Shown: one piece after another, positions 40,969 through 54,456 of the stretch | Layout: each line of letters begins with the position of its first letter | Numbering within the stretch: the first letter of the stretch is position 1 | NCBI RefSeq assembly: GCF_019052805.1 | Contig: NZ_JAHQRJ010000001.1 | Coordinates: 2,790,001-2,854,000, forward strand | Length of the DNA stretch: 64,000 nt | Reading direction: 5' to 3' | Origin: Noviherbaspirillum sp. L7-7A | GTDB lineage: Bacteria > Pseudomonadota > Gammaproteobacteria > Burkholderiales > Burkholderiaceae_D | Notes under the pieces: model-generated | The model's input: only the letters and a program-made list of their open reading frames with translations | What the model was told of the DNA's origin: nothing | The model's database searches: none | Made by a program: the position numbers and the translations under genes

Positions 40969-42227
40969 GCCAGGGTCACCCTGGCGAACTTGCGCTTGCC
41001 GACCTGCAGCACGAAGCTGCCGGCCTCGACCTTCATCGCCTTGTCGGCAATCACCGCGCCGTCGATGCGCACGCCGCCCTGCTCCACCATGCGCAGCGCC
41101 TCGGAGGTCGAGGCGCACAGGCCGGCCTGCTTGAGCAGCTGGCCGATGCCCAGCGGCGCGCCGGCCACGGCGATTTCGGCGATGTCGTCCGGGATGCCGC
41201 CGCGGGCGCGGTTGTCGAAGTCGGCCAGCGCCGCCTCGGCCGCCGCGCGCGAATGGAAGCGCTCGACGATTTCCTGCGCCAGCAAGACCTTGATGTCGCG
41301 CGGATTGCGGCCGCCCTCGACATCGGCGCGGAACTGCGCGATCTCGGCCAGAGAGCGGAAGGACAGCAGCTCCAGGTAGCGCCACATCATCGGGTCGGAA
41401 ATGCTCATGATCTTGGCGAACATGGTGTTGGCCGGCTCGGTGATGGCGATGTAGTTGCCCTTGGACTTGGACATCTTGTCGACGCCGTCCGTGCCTTCCA
41501 GGAGCGGCATGGTCAGGATGCACTGCGGCTCCTGCCCATAGTGCTTCTGCAGCTCGCGCCCCACCAGCAGGTTGAACTTCTGGTCGGTGCCGCCCAGTTC
41601 GAGGTCGGACTTCAGCGCCACCGAGTCATAGCCCTGCATCAGCGGGTACAGCAGCTCATGGACCGAGATCGGCGTGCCTTCCTTGAACCGCTTGGTGAAG
41701 TCCTCGCGCTCCAGGATGCGGGCGACGGTATAGCGCGACGACAGCTCGATCATGCCGCGCGCGCCGAGCTGGTCGCACCATTCGGAGTTGTAGCGGATCT
41801 CAGTCCTGGCCGGGTCCAGCACCAAGCTGGCCTGGGCGAAGTAGGTCTTGGCGTTTTCCTCGATCTGCGCGCGCGTCAGCGGCGGCCGGGTCACGTTGCG
41901 GCCCGACGGGTCGCCGATCATCGAGGTGAAATCGCCGATCAGGAAAATGACCGTGTGGCCCAGATCTTGCAATTGCCGCATCTTGTTGAGTACGACGGTA
42001 TGGCCCAGGTGCAGGTCGGGCGCCGTTGGATCGAGACCCAGCTTGATGCGCAGCGGCTTGCCGTTTTTTTCTGCGCATAGCAACTTTTGCACCAGTTCAG
42101 ACTCCACCAGCAGCTCATCGATACCGCGCTTGATGATATCGAGTGCATTTTGCACGCTTTCGGTGAGCGGCAATGACTCTGCGGCCGGCGGCGTAAGGCT
42201 TTGTTTCTCTTGAGAATGGTTGGTCAT
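40965..42227 (-). CDS. tyrS: Tyrosyl-tRNA synthetase
   Basis: The 420-residue class Ic enzyme that charges tRNA-Tyr. HIGH appears as [11 protein letters not shown] and the second signature as [10 protein letters not shown], which is the TyrZ-like type. The C-terminal S4-like RNA-binding domain begins near residue 355 ([19 protein letters not shown]). The start MTNHSQEK at 42227 fits the family. Confidence 0.97.
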   Translation of the reverse strand: MTNHSQEKQSLTPPAAESLPLTESVQNALDIIKRGIDELLVESELVQKLLCAEKNGKPLRIKLGLDPTAPDLHLGHTVVLNKMRQLQDLGHTVIFLIGDFTSMIGDPSGRNVTRPPLTRAQIEENAKTYFAQASLVLDPARTEIRYNSEWCDQLGARGMIELSSRYTVARILEREDFTKRFKEGTPISVHELLYPLMQGYDSVALKSDLELGGTDQKFNLLVGRELQKHYGQEPQCILTMPLLEGTDGVDKMSKSKGNYIAITEPANTMFAKIMSISDPMMWRYLELLSFRSLAEIAQFRADVEGGRNPRDIKVLLAQEIVERFHSRAAAEAALADFDNRARGGIPDDIAEIAVAGAPLGIGQLLKQAGLCASTSEALRMVEQGGVRIDGAVIADKAMKVEAGSFVLQVGKRKFARVTLA

Positions 42228-42273
42228 AACACTGATCAAAATGACATTTTTGAGGGAAATCGACAATTTACGT

Positions 42274-42282
42274 TGTTATAAT
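42274..42282 (+). promoter_or_regulatory. Extended -10 promoter of the M23 peptidase gene
   Basis: TGTTATAAT is a perfect extended -10 (TGnTATAAT). No good -35 is present, as expected of extended -10 promoters. Transcription would start near 42289, which rules out the in-frame start at 42281. Confidence 0.6.
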
Positions 42283-42331
42283 GCCGGCTTTCTTTAACCT
42301 TGCTCGATATCAACACGGCAATTTTTCGCCG

Positions 42332-43735
42332 ATGTTGACGACAAAACGGCAGATTTTAACTGATCGAATGGTCGCTATAGATAAATTACTGAGCATGGGA
42401 GCGCGCAGCGCACGGTTTGTCGGATCGTCACGAAAGCACCGGATCATATCCGCATCGGCAATCTTCCTGGCCATGTGCGCCTTTGGCGCGGCCGGCGTTG
42501 CCCCGATGGCGCCTGACGCCTCCGACCTGCCTGTGCAGTCCATCGTCGAGGAACTGGCCCTGCCCACGCTGGCGGAACAGGTTGCCGGCCTGACGCCTGC
42601 CGCCCAAACCTTCATCAACGAGGAACGCGTCCGTCCGGGCGACACCCTGGCCGCCCTGGCGCAGCGCCTGGGCATCGACGACGATGACGCCATCGCCTTC
42701 ATCAAGACCGATCCGATTGCACGCGGCATGCTGCAGCTCAAGACCGGCCGGCGGGTACAGGCGCAAACCAGCGCCGACGGCCAGCTGCTGTGGATGAGCG
42801 CGGCCGATAACGACAGCCGCGACAATGCGCCGGTAAGAAACCTGCTCGTCAAGCGCGACGGCGAAAGCTTCAAGGCCTCCGTCGTCGCGGCGGCGCTGGA
42901 AAAGCGGATGGAAATGCGTTCCGGCGAAATCCGTTCCTCCCTGTTTGCCGCCACCGACGTGGCGCAGATTCCGGATGCGATCGCCAGCCAGATCGTCGAC
43001 ATGTTTTCCACCAACATCGACTTCCGCACCGACCTGCGTCGCGGCGACCGCTTCAATGTGATCTATGAAACCTTCTGGCAGGATGGCGAATACGTTCGTT
43101 CCGGACGCATCCTGGCGGCCGAGTTCCGCAACGGCGGTTCGACCTACCAGACCGTCTGGTTCGAGGAGCCGGGCAAGGCCGGCGGCTATTTCGGCTTCGA
43201 CGGCAAGTCCCTGAAGAAGGCCTTCTTGAAGTCGCCGCTGGAATTTTCCCGCGTTTCCTCCGGCTTCTCGATGCGCGTGCATCCGATCTCGGGACACTGG
43301 CGCCAGCACAAGGGCGTCGACTTCGCCGCCGCCACCGGCACGCCGATCCGGGCGTCGGGCGATGGCGTGGTGGAATTCTCGGGCACGCAGAATGGTTACG
43401 GCAACATCGTGGTGATCAAGCACTGGTCGAATTACTCCACGGCCTATGCCCACATGAGCCGCTTCGCCAGCGGCCTGCAGAAGGGCCAGAAAGTCAGCCA
43501 GGGCGATGTGATCGGCTATGTCGGCTCCACCGGCTGGTCTACCGGACCGCACCTGCACTATGAATTCCGGGTCAACAACGAGCCGCGCGACCCGCTGAGC
43601 ATCGAGCTGCCCAATGTGGCGCCGCTGGCGGGCGCCGAACTGCAGCGTTTCCGCAGGGTGGCCGGCGACATGACCCATCGTTTTGCACTGATGATGCCGC
43701 AGGAAGATGCTGCGGTACGGGTAGCGTCCAACTAG
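42332..43735 (+). CDS. M23-family murein endopeptidase
   Basis: A LytM-type peptidase that cuts peptidoglycan cross-links in the periplasm (MepM-like). About 467 residues. There is one N-terminal membrane anchor (about residues 35-58), an OapA/LysM-like module with VRPGDTLAALAQRLGI, and the M23 domain with zinc ligands in HKGVDFAAATGTPI and GPHLHYEF. The start at 42332 was chosen because the promoter excludes the earlier one; a later ATG at 42368 is possible. anmK follows 106 bp downstream. Confidence 0.92.
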   Translation: MLTTKRQILTDRMVAIDKLLSMGARSARFVGSSRKHRIISASAIFLAMCAFGAAGVAPMAPDASDLPVQSIVEELALPTLAEQVAGLTPAAQTFINEERVRPGDTLAALAQRLGIDDDDAIAFIKTDPIARGMLQLKTGRRVQAQTSADGQLLWMSAADNDSRDNAPVRNLLVKRDGESFKASVVAAALEKRMEMRSGEIRSSLFAATDVAQIPDAIASQIVDMFSTNIDFRTDLRRGDRFNVIYETFWQDGEYVRSGRILAAEFRNGGSTYQTVWFEEPGKAGGYFGFDGKSLKKAFLKSPLEFSRVSSGFSMRVHPISGHWRQHKGVDFAAATGTPIRASGDGVVEFSGTQNGYGNIVVIKHWSNYSTAYAHMSRFASGLQKGQKVSQGDVIGYVGSTGWSTGPHLHYEFRVNNEPRDPLSIELPNVAPLAGAELQRFRRVAGDMTHRFALMMPQEDAAVRVASN

Positions 43736-43745
43736 CAGTCTTCTC

Positions 43746-43764
43746 AGCCGGCGCAATGCCGGCT
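43746..43764 (+). terminator. Short hairpin after the M23 gene
   Basis: AGCCGGC, GCAAT loop, GCCGGCT followed by TCGTCC. It lacks a real T run, so it is a weak terminator candidate. Confidence 0.35.
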
Positions 43765-43841
43765 TCGTCCACTTTCATGGGACCGTTTTCCGAAACCGGC
43801 TTGTATGTCAGAGCAATCGGCCAGGGAAAGCGGTCTTTTTT

Positions 43842-44972
43842 ATGGCCCACACCACTCCCGCAATGTTTATCGGCCTGATGTCCGGCACCAGCATGGATGG
43901 CGTAGACGGCGTGCTGGCTTCCATCGGCAGCAAGCCGACGCGCATTACGACCCTGGCCGCGGTGCACCGCCCTTTCCCGCATGAGTTGCGCGCCGCGCTG
44001 ATGGCATTACAGGCTCCGGGCGAGAATGAAATCCACCGCGAGAGCCTGGCCGCCGATGCGCTCGCGCGGCTCTACGCGCAGTGCGTTGCCGACTTGCTGG
44101 AACAGGCCGGCGTGGCCGCGGAAGACGTGAGTGCCATCGGCGTGCATGGACAGACCATACGCCACCAGCCGGCCGCCGGTTACACCCGCCAGACCAACAA
44201 CCCCGCGCTGCTGGCGGAACTGAGCGGCATCGATGTGATCGCCGACTTCCGCAGCCGCGACATCGCCGCCGGCGGCCAGGGCGCGCCGCTGGTGCCGGCC
44301 TTTCATCAGGCCATGTTTGCCGATCCGGCGCAGGCCATCGTGCTTGCCAACATCGGCGGCATTGCCAATATCAGCATCCTCGATCCGTCCGGCGACGGCG
44401 CCACCGGCTTCGATACCGGCCCCGGCAATGCGTTGATGGATGGCTGGATATTCCGGCACCGCGGCTCGCATTACGACGACGGCGGCAACTGGGCTGCCAG
44501 CGGCCGGGTCGATGCCGCGCTGCTGCAGGCCCTGCTGCAGGAGCCCTACCTGGCATTGCCGCCGCCCAAGAGCACCGGGCGCGACCTGTTCCATGCCGAC
44601 TGGCTGGCCGCCCGCCTCGCGCCGTTCGGCATGCTGGCGCCGGTGGACGTGCAGGCGACCCTGGCGCGCTACACCGCGGTCACCCTGGCCGAAGCCATCC
44701 ACCGCCATTCGCCGGCGGCCAGGGCAGTGTATGTGTGCGGCGGCGGCGCTTTCAACGCCCACCTCCTTAAGGAACTCGGGGCGGCGCTGTCGCAGCTGAA
44801 CCAGCCGGTTGCGATTGCATCCACCGATGCGCTGGGCATGGCGGCGCAGCATGTGGAGGCGCTTGCCTTTGCCTGGCTCGCGCAGCGCTTCGTCGACCGC
44901 CAGCCCGGCAACCTGCCGGCTGTCACCGGCGCGCTCGGGCCGCGGATACTGGGCGCGCTCTACCCGGCCTGA
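43842..44972 (+). CDS. anmK: Anhydro-N-acetylmuramic acid kinase
   Basis: Phosphorylates 1,6-anhydroMurNAc released during cell-wall recycling. The 376 residues contain the ATP-binding start FIGLMSGTSMDGVDGVL, the catalytic region GVHGQTIRHQP, ANIGGIANISIL, and FDTGPGNALMDGWI. The neighbouring M23 endopeptidase acts on the same polymer. Reads in the same direction, but a promoter of its own is not visible. Confidence 0.97.
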   Translation: MAHTTPAMFIGLMSGTSMDGVDGVLASIGSKPTRITTLAAVHRPFPHELRAALMALQAPGENEIHRESLAADALARLYAQCVADLLEQAGVAAEDVSAIGVHGQTIRHQPAAGYTRQTNNPALLAELSGIDVIADFRSRDIAAGGQGAPLVPAFHQAMFADPAQAIVLANIGGIANISILDPSGDGATGFDTGPGNALMDGWIFRHRGSHYDDGGNWAASGRVDAALLQALLQEPYLALPPPKSTGRDLFHADWLAARLAPFGMLAPVDVQATLARYTAVTLAEAIHRHSPAARAVYVCGGGAFNAHLLKELGAALSQLNQPVAIASTDALGMAAQHVEALAFAWLAQRFVDRQPGNLPAVTGALGPRILGALYPA

Positions 44973-45110
44973 AGGCGGGAGTGGCGCCGGGATGCGGTTG
45001 CGTGATGACGCAACCGCGCTGGTCCTGGCCCCTGGCTGTTCGGCCAAGGCAGGCGCCAGGGCGGAACTGCAATTGATTTCCCCATCCTTGGCGCTGCCGC
45101 ACGGCGCGCC

Positions 45111-46073
45111 TTACTCGATTTTCATCCCGGTGCGGGCAACCACGTTCTTCGAGTCGCTGTAGTCCTTTTGCAGCAGCGCGCCAAACTGCTCCGGCGTCAT
45201 CGCCCTGGGCTCGGCGCCCTGGTCGTGGATGGCGCCCTGCATCGCCGGTGCCTGCAGCAGGCTGTTGACTTCCCTGTTGACGCGCTCGACGACATCCTTT
45301 GGCGTCTTGGCGGGCATGAAGAGGCCATACCAGGTGTTGACGTCAAAGCCCTTGTAGCCGGACTCCGCCACCGTCGGCACATCCGGCAACGAGGTGCTGC
45401 GCGCCGCCGAGGTGACTGCCAGCGCCCTGACCTTGCCGGCCTTGATCTGGCTCAGCGCCGAAGGAACGGAAGATACCGCCAGGTCGATGCTGCCGCCCAG
45501 CACGTCCATCATCGCGGCATTCGAACCCTTGTAAGGCACGTGGCGCAGCTTGATGTCGGCTACCTGGTTGAACGTTTCCGCGGCCAGGTGGATGGTGGTG
45601 CCGTTGCCCGGCGATCCGTAGGTGATGCTGTCGGGTGCGCTGCGTGCCGCCGTGACCACGTCGGCCAGCGACCTGAAGCGCGATTGCGCGCCGGTGACGA
45701 TCACCACCGGGGTATAGGCGACATGCGCCACCGGCGTGAAATCACGCACCGGCTCGTAGCTGATGTCCTTGTAGAGCCAGGGAGCAACAGCCATGTTGTC
45801 CTTCTGGCCCATCAGCAGGGTATAGCCATTGGGCGCGGCGCGGGCCGCTTCGGCCACGCCGATGGTGCCGCCGGCGCCGGGACGGTTGTCCGGCACCAGG
45901 TTCCATTTGGTCGCTTCGCCCAGCCGGTTAGCTACCAGGCGCGACAGGATGTCGGTGCCGCCACCGGGCGGAAAGGGAATCACCAGCCGGATTGGCTTGG
46001 ACGGAAAGGACTGTGCGTGGGCAACGACGGCGCCGCAGGCAAGGGCGGCGGTAATGAGGAGTTTCTTGAGCAT
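45111..46073 (-). CDS. Bug-family periplasmic solute-binding protein (TctC type)
   Basis: A 320-residue tripartite-tricarboxylate-type binding protein with a signal peptide ending AHAQ (about residues 18-21). Family motifs are SKPIRLVIPFPPGGGTD, NRPGAGGTIG and SLPDVPTVAESG. It binds a small carboxylate, but no TctA/TctB membrane partner is adjacent, the usual orphan state of Bug proteins in Burkholderiales. Ligand unknown. Confidence 0.93.
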   Translation of the reverse strand: MLKKLLITAALACGAVVAHAQSFPSKPIRLVIPFPPGGGTDILSRLVANRLGEATKWNLVPDNRPGAGGTIGVAEAARAAPNGYTLLMGQKDNMAVAPWLYKDISYEPVRDFTPVAHVAYTPVVIVTGAQSRFRSLADVVTAARSAPDSITYGSPGNGTTIHLAAETFNQVADIKLRHVPYKGSNAAMMDVLGGSIDLAVSSVPSALSQIKAGKVRALAVTSAARSTSLPDVPTVAESGYKGFDVNTWYGLFMPAKTPKDVVERVNREVNSLLQAPAMQGAIHDQGAEPRAMTPEQFGALLQKDYSDSKNVVARTGMKIE

Positions 46074-46294
46074 GGCGAGTTTTCCGCAAGGCGGCAGCGA
46101 GGCTGCTGACAGCGGGCCGCGGCGCGCCTGAGACGGAACCAGTGGGAAAAGGCGCAAGTTTAGCGGAATCGCCGCGACGCTGCGGCGGCTTTTGAGGCTG
46201 GTGCAGCGATGCCGCTGGCCATGGCCAGCGGCGACTTCCATTTGCCTGACATGGGCGCAGCGCCCGGCATGAGGGCGCTGCGCATCACAGCGCT

Positions 46295-46468
46295 CTAATG
46301 ATTGCGCTGCTGCTTCTTGCCGCCGCCGGCGCCCTCGCCCGTGGAGGCCTTGGTGTGGCTGGCGCCTTCCTTGCCGCTCTGCTTGTGCTGATGCGCCTTG
46401 GACTCGGCTTCGGTGGGCGTGTTGGCTTTCTGCTGGCGGGTCTTGTCGTTGGTTTTATCACTGCTCAT
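46295..46468 (-). CDS. 57-residue hydrophilic protein
   Basis: A small gene with a strong AAGGAG site 6 bp before its ATG. The product is very polar, rich in Lys, Gln, Thr and Ala, and begins MSSDKTNDKTRQQKANTP; a Gly-rich stretch (about 43-50) precedes the KKQQRNH end. No Trp, Cys or hydrophobic segment is present, so it is likely disordered. The composition resembles small stress-related hydrophilic proteins, but no family is recognised with certainty. Confidence 0.7.
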   Translation of the reverse strand: MSSDKTNDKTRQQKANTPTEAESKAHQHKQSGKEGASHTKASTGEGAGGGKKQQRNH

Positions 46469-46522
46469 GCTGTGCTCCTTGCATCGGTTTCATGCCACAT
46501 CGACATATCCGTCTGACAAGAA

Positions 46523-46548
46523 GCGCCGCCGAAAGATTCCGGCGGCGC
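46523..46548 (-). terminator. glgP terminator hairpin
   Basis: GCGCCGCCG (46523-46531) and CGGCGGCGC (46540-46548) flank an 8-nt loop. On the minus strand it follows the glgP stop and is trailed by TTCTTGTC, a weak T tract. Confidence 0.6.
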
Positions 46549-46560
46549 GCAGGCATCGGC

Positions 46561-49011
<2,451 letters not shown>

Positions 49012-49211
49012 GGTTGGTCGGTATCGGGACGGAATGGAATGGCAGGCTATGGACAGGACGGCGGCACCCGCGCCGGCTCGGCTGCGGTCTTCTTCAACAG
49101 CGTATGGAAAATAGCGCGGGCGGGTCGGAATCGTTGCCCGGGAACGCTAGCGTACACGAGCCGGAACGGATAGCGCAGGCGGCAAACGCCCGTGCAGTCG
49201 ATTTACAACAA

Positions 49212-49244
49212 GTTGTCAGGCTCGCCTGCTGACAGCCTGTCAAC
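49212..49244 (-). terminator. Hairpin downstream of glgA
   Basis: GTTGTCAGGCT (49212-49222) pairs with AGCCTGTCAAC (49234-49244) with one mismatch. On the minus strand it follows the glgA stop by about 25 bp and is trailed by TTGTTGT. It could terminate or attenuate transcription into glgP. Confidence 0.5.
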
Positions 49245-49269
49245 CCGGCAGCCGGTGCATGCATGCGCC

Positions 49270-50736
49270 TCACACCGGGACCGCCACCTGCTCATACAGC
49301 GCCAGGTACTGCCGGGCCGCCACGTCCCAGCTGAACTGCTGCCGCATCGCACAGCGCTGCACCTGGGCCAGGTCGGCTGGCCGGTCGAACAGGGCGAAGG
49401 CGCGCCGCATCGCCGCCTCGTAGGCATCCAGCGCAAAGCCATCGAAGGTGAAACCGGTGGCGCGGTCTTCCGCCAGGTTTTCCAGGCTGCAGTCGACCAC
49501 CGAGTCGGCCAGGCCGCCGACCCGGTGCACCAGCGGCAGCGTGCCATAGGCCAGGCCATACAGCTGGGTCAGGCCGCAGGGCTCGAAGCGGGACGGCACC
49601 AGGATCGCGTCGGCGCCGGCGATCAGGCGATGCGACAGCGCCTCGTCGTAGCCGATCTTCACCGCGATGGCGGCCGGGTTGGCGCGCGCGGCGTCGAGGA
49701 AAGCCGCTTCCATGCCGGGGTCGCCGCTGCCCAGCAGGGCCAGCTGGCCGCCGTGCGCCAGCAGCGCCGGCAGGCCGGCCAGCACCAGGTTCAGGCCCTT
49801 CTGCTCGGCCAGCCGGCTGACCACGCAGAACAGCGGCGCATCGGCACGCTGGGCCAGGCCCAGCGCCGCCTGCAGTGCGCGCTTGCAGGCGGCCTTGCCC
49901 GACAGGTCGGCGGCATCGTAATTGGCTGGCAGCAGGCGGTCCGACACCGGGTTCCAGACGGCCGGGTCGACGCCATTCATGATGCCGTGCAGGTCATGCG
50001 CGCGCGAGGCCAGCAGGCCGTCCAGGCCGCAGCCCTGCTCCGGGCGCTGGATCTCGCGGGCATAGGTGGGGCTGACGGTGGTGAGCTTGTCGGCGTAGTA
50101 CAGCCCGGCCTTCATGAAGGACACCTGGCCGTGGTACTCCAGGCCGTACAGGTTGAAGAAGTAGTCCGGCAGGCCCAGCGCGCCGAAGGACCAGTCGCTG
50201 AAGATGCCCTGGTAGGCCAGGTTATGCACGGTATAGACGGTGCCGGCCAGCCGCCGCCCGGTCTGGTGCTCGCGCGCCTTCAGGTAGGCCATCGCCAGGC
50301 CGGCATGCCAGTCATGCGCATGCACCACCCGCGGCTGCCACCAGCTGTCGCCGCCCTCGGCCAGCCAGGCCGCGACCCGGCCCAGCAGCGCGAAGCGGCG
50401 GTCATTGTCCAGATAATCCTTGCCCTCGCTGTCGTAGTAGGGATTGCCGGGCCGGTCGTAGAACTGGGGCGCGTCGATCACATACACCATCACCGCGGTG
50501 CCGGGCAGCAGGCCGCAGTACAGTCGCACCGTTTCGGGGCCGAAGCGGCCCGACAGGTCGGTGACCAGCTGCTGCTCGACGATGCCGTCGCGCAGCGCCG
50601 GAAAGCCCGGCACCAGCACCCGGGTATCGCAGCCCAGCAGCGCCAGCGTCGGCGGCAGCGCGCCGGTGACGTCGGCCAGGCCGCCGGTCTTGAGCAGCGG
50701 ATAGAGTTCGGCGCAAACCTGCAGGACCCGCATCAT
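49270..50736 (-). CDS. glgA: Glycogen synthase (ADP-glucose)
   Basis: Extends alpha-1,4-glucan from ADP-glucose. The 488-residue GT5 enzyme begins [23 protein letters not shown], with the ADP-binding KTGGLADV. It also has [11 protein letters not shown] and the C-terminal [31 protein letters not shown]-type loop. The start at 50736 overlaps the glgC stop as ATGA, so the two are coupled. Confidence 0.97.
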   Translation of the reverse strand: MMRVLQVCAELYPLLKTGGLADVTGALPPTLALLGCDTRVLVPGFPALRDGIVEQQLVTDLSGRFGPETVRLYCGLLPGTAVMVYVIDAPQFYDRPGNPYYDSEGKDYLDNDRRFALLGRVAAWLAEGGDSWWQPRVVHAHDWHAGLAMAYLKAREHQTGRRLAGTVYTVHNLAYQGIFSDWSFGALGLPDYFFNLYGLEYHGQVSFMKAGLYYADKLTTVSPTYAREIQRPEQGCGLDGLLASRAHDLHGIMNGVDPAVWNPVSDRLLPANYDAADLSGKAACKRALQAALGLAQRADAPLFCVVSRLAEQKGLNLVLAGLPALLAHGGQLALLGSGDPGMEAAFLDAARANPAAIAVKIGYDEALSHRLIAGADAILVPSRFEPCGLTQLYGLAYGTLPLVHRVGGLADSVVDCSLENLAEDRATGFTFDGFALDAYEAAMRRAFALFDRPADLAQVQRCAMRQQFSWDVAARQYLALYEQVAVPV

Positions 50737-52028
50737 GCGGTGGGAGTGGCGCCGCCCTGGCCCAGCATGTCGGCGGTGACCAGCACCACGCCCTCTTCGG
50801 TGCGGAAGTAGCGCTGCGCATCCTGCTCGGGGTCTTCGCCGATCACGGTGCCGTCCTCGATATTGCAGCCGCGGTCGATCACCACCTTGGTCAGCCGGCA
50901 GTTCTTGCCTATCCTGCTCTGCGGCAGGATCACTGCCTGATTGATCACGCAATGGGTATCGACCGTGACGCTGGAAAACAGCACCGCGTGGCTGATATCG
51001 GAGCCACTGACGATGCAGCCGCCGGAGACCAGGGTATTGACCGCCTTGCCGGGCACGCCGCTCTCATCGGGCAGGAACTTGGCCGGCGGCAATTGCTCCT
51101 GGAAGGTCCAGATCGGCCAGTCGCGGTCGTACAGGTCCAGCTCCGGCTTGTCGGTGGCGAGGTCGAGATTGGCCGACCAGAAGGCGTCCACGGTGCCGAC
51201 GTCGCGCCAGTAGGCGATGTGCTCCGCGCTTTCCGCCGGCGGAATGCTGGACATGCTGAACGGGTGCGCCGTTGCGCTGCCGTCGCGCACCACCTTGGGG
51301 ATGATGTCCTTGCCGAAGTCATGGTTGGAGGAAGGGTCCTTCAGGTCGTCTTCCAGCAAGCGGTACAGGTAGTCGGCATTGAACACATAGATGCCCATGC
51401 TGGCCAGCGCGATGTCCGGGTTGTTGGGCATGCCGGGCGGCTGCGCCGGCTTCTCGACGAAGTCGACCACGCGCCGGTTGGTGTCGATGGCCATCACGCC
51501 GAAGGCGGTGGCTTCCATGCGCGGCACCTCGATGCAGCCGACCGTGCAGCCGGAGCCGCGCTCGACATGGTCCAGCAGCATCAGCGAGTAATCCATCTTG
51601 TAGATATGGTCGCCGGCCAGCACCACCACGTATTCCGGGGCGTAGCCGCGGATGATGTCGAGGTTCTGGTAGACCGCGTCGGCGGTGCCGCGATACCAGT
51701 GGGTTTCGCTGACCCGCTGCTGGGCCGGCAGCAGGTCGATGAATTCATTCATTTCCGGCCGCAGGAAGCTCCAGCCGCGCTGCAGGTGGCGCAGCAGCGA
51801 ATGCGACTTGTACTGCGTCACCACGCCGATGCGGCGTATGCCCGAGTTCAGGCAGTTCGACAGCGCGAAGTCGATGATGCGGAACTTGCCGCCGAAATAC
51901 ACCGCCGGCTTGGCGCGCTTGTCCGTCAGACGCTCCAGCCGCGATCCGCGGCCTCCGGCCAGCACCAGCGCCATGGTGCGCTTGGGCAGTTGCCGCGAGA
52001 CCAGAAGTTTGTCCATTGATCGTCTCAT
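50733..52028 (-). CDS. glgC: Glucose-1-phosphate adenylyltransferase
   Basis: Makes ADP-glucose, the committed step of glycogen synthesis. The 431 residues have [23 protein letters not shown] (nucleotide binding), [24 protein letters not shown] and the catalytic FVEKP. The N-terminal [17 protein letters not shown] has basic residues like those of allosteric family members. Starts at 52028 and 52016 are both possible. First gene of glgC-glgA(-glgP); no branching or debranching enzyme is present here. Confidence 0.96.
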   Translation of the reverse strand: MRRSMDKLLVSRQLPKRTMALVLAGGRGSRLERLTDKRAKPAVYFGGKFRIIDFALSNCLNSGIRRIGVVTQYKSHSLLRHLQRGWSFLRPEMNEFIDLLPAQQRVSETHWYRGTADAVYQNLDIIRGYAPEYVVVLAGDHIYKMDYSLMLLDHVERGSGCTVGCIEVPRMEATAFGVMAIDTNRRVVDFVEKPAQPPGMPNNPDIALASMGIYVFNADYLYRLLEDDLKDPSSNHDFGKDIIPKVVRDGSATAHPFSMSSIPPAESAEHIAYWRDVGTVDAFWSANLDLATDKPELDLYDRDWPIWTFQEQLPPAKFLPDESGVPGKAVNTLVSGGCIVSGSDISHAVLFSSVTVDTHCVINQAVILPQSRIGKNCRLTKVVIDRGCNIEDGTVIGEDPEQDAQRYFRTEEGVVLVTADMLGQGGATPTA

Positions 52029-52303
52029 TTGTCGTGTCTTTTTGATGGTTTGGTGTGGCGGGGACCCTGCATGCCTGCCGTCCGGCGTCACCTGGAAAAC
52101 GGGATTCTTGTCAAAACTATCTCTCAATCGCCGGCCGCCAGTATTGTTTCTGCGCTAGTCCGCGTTAGGAAAAACCAGCGCCGTCAGCCGCGCATGCCTT
52201 GATAGAATTGGCTGCCGCGCGCAAGTTCCATGCAATTATCGTACCTTTGAGCAAGGTTTCCTTCGGTTCTGTTTTTCCCCATCCACCACGCCTTCCACCA
52301 GCC

Positions 52304-53149
<846 letters not shown>

Positions 53150-53202
53150 GGAGAGGCGACAGGCCGCAATCAACCTGTCGTCGACATGGCTCAGCCAATC
53201 TC

Positions 53203-53244
53203 AACCGAACAAAACCGATAAAAGGATATTTGTTCGGTTTTTTT
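53203..53244 (+). terminator. thiD terminator
   Basis: AACCGAACAAA (53203-53213) and TTTGTTCGGTT (53229-53239) form a stem followed by a seven-T run, 54 bp after the thiD stop. Confidence 0.85.
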
Positions 53245-53727
53245 CTACATAAATAGGGACATGGCTTTGCCGGCGCCAGTTGATTCCCACGCTTAACGCT
53301 GATCGGTCTCCCAGGACAGGCCCGACAGTTTGTGCTATCAGGAAATTTTCCGGTCAGGCAGTCTTTGGATACCGTGAGAACCTGCAAATTCCGCCATCAG
53401 CAGGCTCGTGAATTGAATTTCACCCGAACATCGATAGACGCAAAATTATCCTCAAAATGATTCATCAGCCAAGTCGGGCTTGGAAACGGCGCTGCCATGC
53501 TGCATTCCGGGCGCGGCCCCATCCATATTGCAGCCGCTCCATTGCCCGGGGCAGGAATACCGGAGCATGACGACGGCTGATCAAGCGCGTTGCCTCACGC
53601 CGTCGAGCATCAGGTCCGCAGGCCTTGCCTGCCTGCTTCCCTTGCCGCATCAAGGCGAAAGCCGCTCGCAATCCCGCCGGGCGCGGATCGCCGGCACATC
53701 GCCTCTCATGGCGAAGCAGACAGCGCC
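53245..53727. other. Intergenic region before the SLOG-like gene
   Basis: 483 bp without a convincing gene. 53340-53470 is clearly more AT-rich than the rest of the window and may hold a promoter, but no consensus pair stands out. A short ORF at 53480-53731 has no recognisable features and is not accepted. Confidence 0.5.
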
Positions 53728-54324
53728 ATGAAATCACGCGCCCCATGGATCGTACTGTTCGCCGGCCCGATGCTGGACGCACCGCTCTGCGAGCGGGAAC
53801 GCTTCCCGGCCGACATGGCGCCGCTGGCGACTGCCGAAATCGCACTGCGCCTGGCGCTGCTGGATGCCGGTCCGGGCGACCTGGCGTTGTGCGATGGCGC
53901 CTGCGGCGGCAGCCTGCTGTTCGCCGAGGCGGCGCTGGCGCGTGGCATGCGGCTGGAACTGCGCCTGCCATTCGATGAAAAACGCTTCCTGCGGGAAGCG
54001 GTCGCCTTCGCCGGCCAGCACTGGCTGTCGCGCTACCTGCGCATCCGCAGCCATCCACGCACAGTGGCCTACTGCCTGCCCGAGCAGGCCGTGCCCGCCG
54101 CCGGCAACCCCTTCGCCGAGGCCGGTCAGTGGCAGCTCAACGCCGCCCTCTCGCATGGCAGCGACCGGGTATGGCTGATGACGCTGTCGGAAGGCCCGAA
54201 TGCTTTCGACGCCGGAAGCGGTACTGCGCAATTGGTGGAGGCCGTGCATCGCTATACTGGACAGATCATTGCCATCGATGCCGCTCATTTGCTGCGCAAG
54301 ACCAGGGAACGCCGGCGCAACTGA
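53728..54324 (+). CDS. SLOG/Rossmann-like protein paired with a TIR protein
   Basis: A 198-residue protein with no signal peptide or membrane helix. It starts with a strand-loop WIVLFAGPMLDAP. At 48-73 it has GPGDLALCDGACGGSLLFAEA-type sequence, a glycine-rich loop and helix typical of SLOG-like or LOG-type nucleotide-binding Rossmann folds, and GSGTAQLVEAV at 163-173. A similar domain occurs fused to cyclases and TPR effectors in other bacteria (family knowledge, from memory). It lies 132 bp before the TIR gene on the same strand. A nucleotide-sensing or enzymatic role is inferred. Confidence 0.65.
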   Translation: MKSRAPWIVLFAGPMLDAPLCERERFPADMAPLATAEIALRLALLDAGPGDLALCDGACGGSLLFAEAALARGMRLELRLPFDEKRFLREAVAFAGQHWLSRYLRIRSHPRTVAYCLPEQAVPAAGNPFAEAGQWQLNAALSHGSDRVWLMTLSEGPNAFDAGSGTAQLVEAVHRYTGQIIAIDAAHLLRKTRERRRN

Positions 54325-54456
54325 CGGCGCCTGACCTCATGCGCGTCGCCCTTTGCGGCCAGGCATGCCGGCGCAGACGGGCGCGCAGCATGGCAAGCCA
54401 GCGCAATAACGCCAGAGACAGTTCGTCAGGCGTTTTACCTCGATACGGAGCCTGCC

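Noticed and set aside
53480-53731. 83-codon ORF before the SLOG-like gene
   Set aside because: No ribosome-binding site or domain, and it overlaps the start of the SLOG-like gene out of frame.
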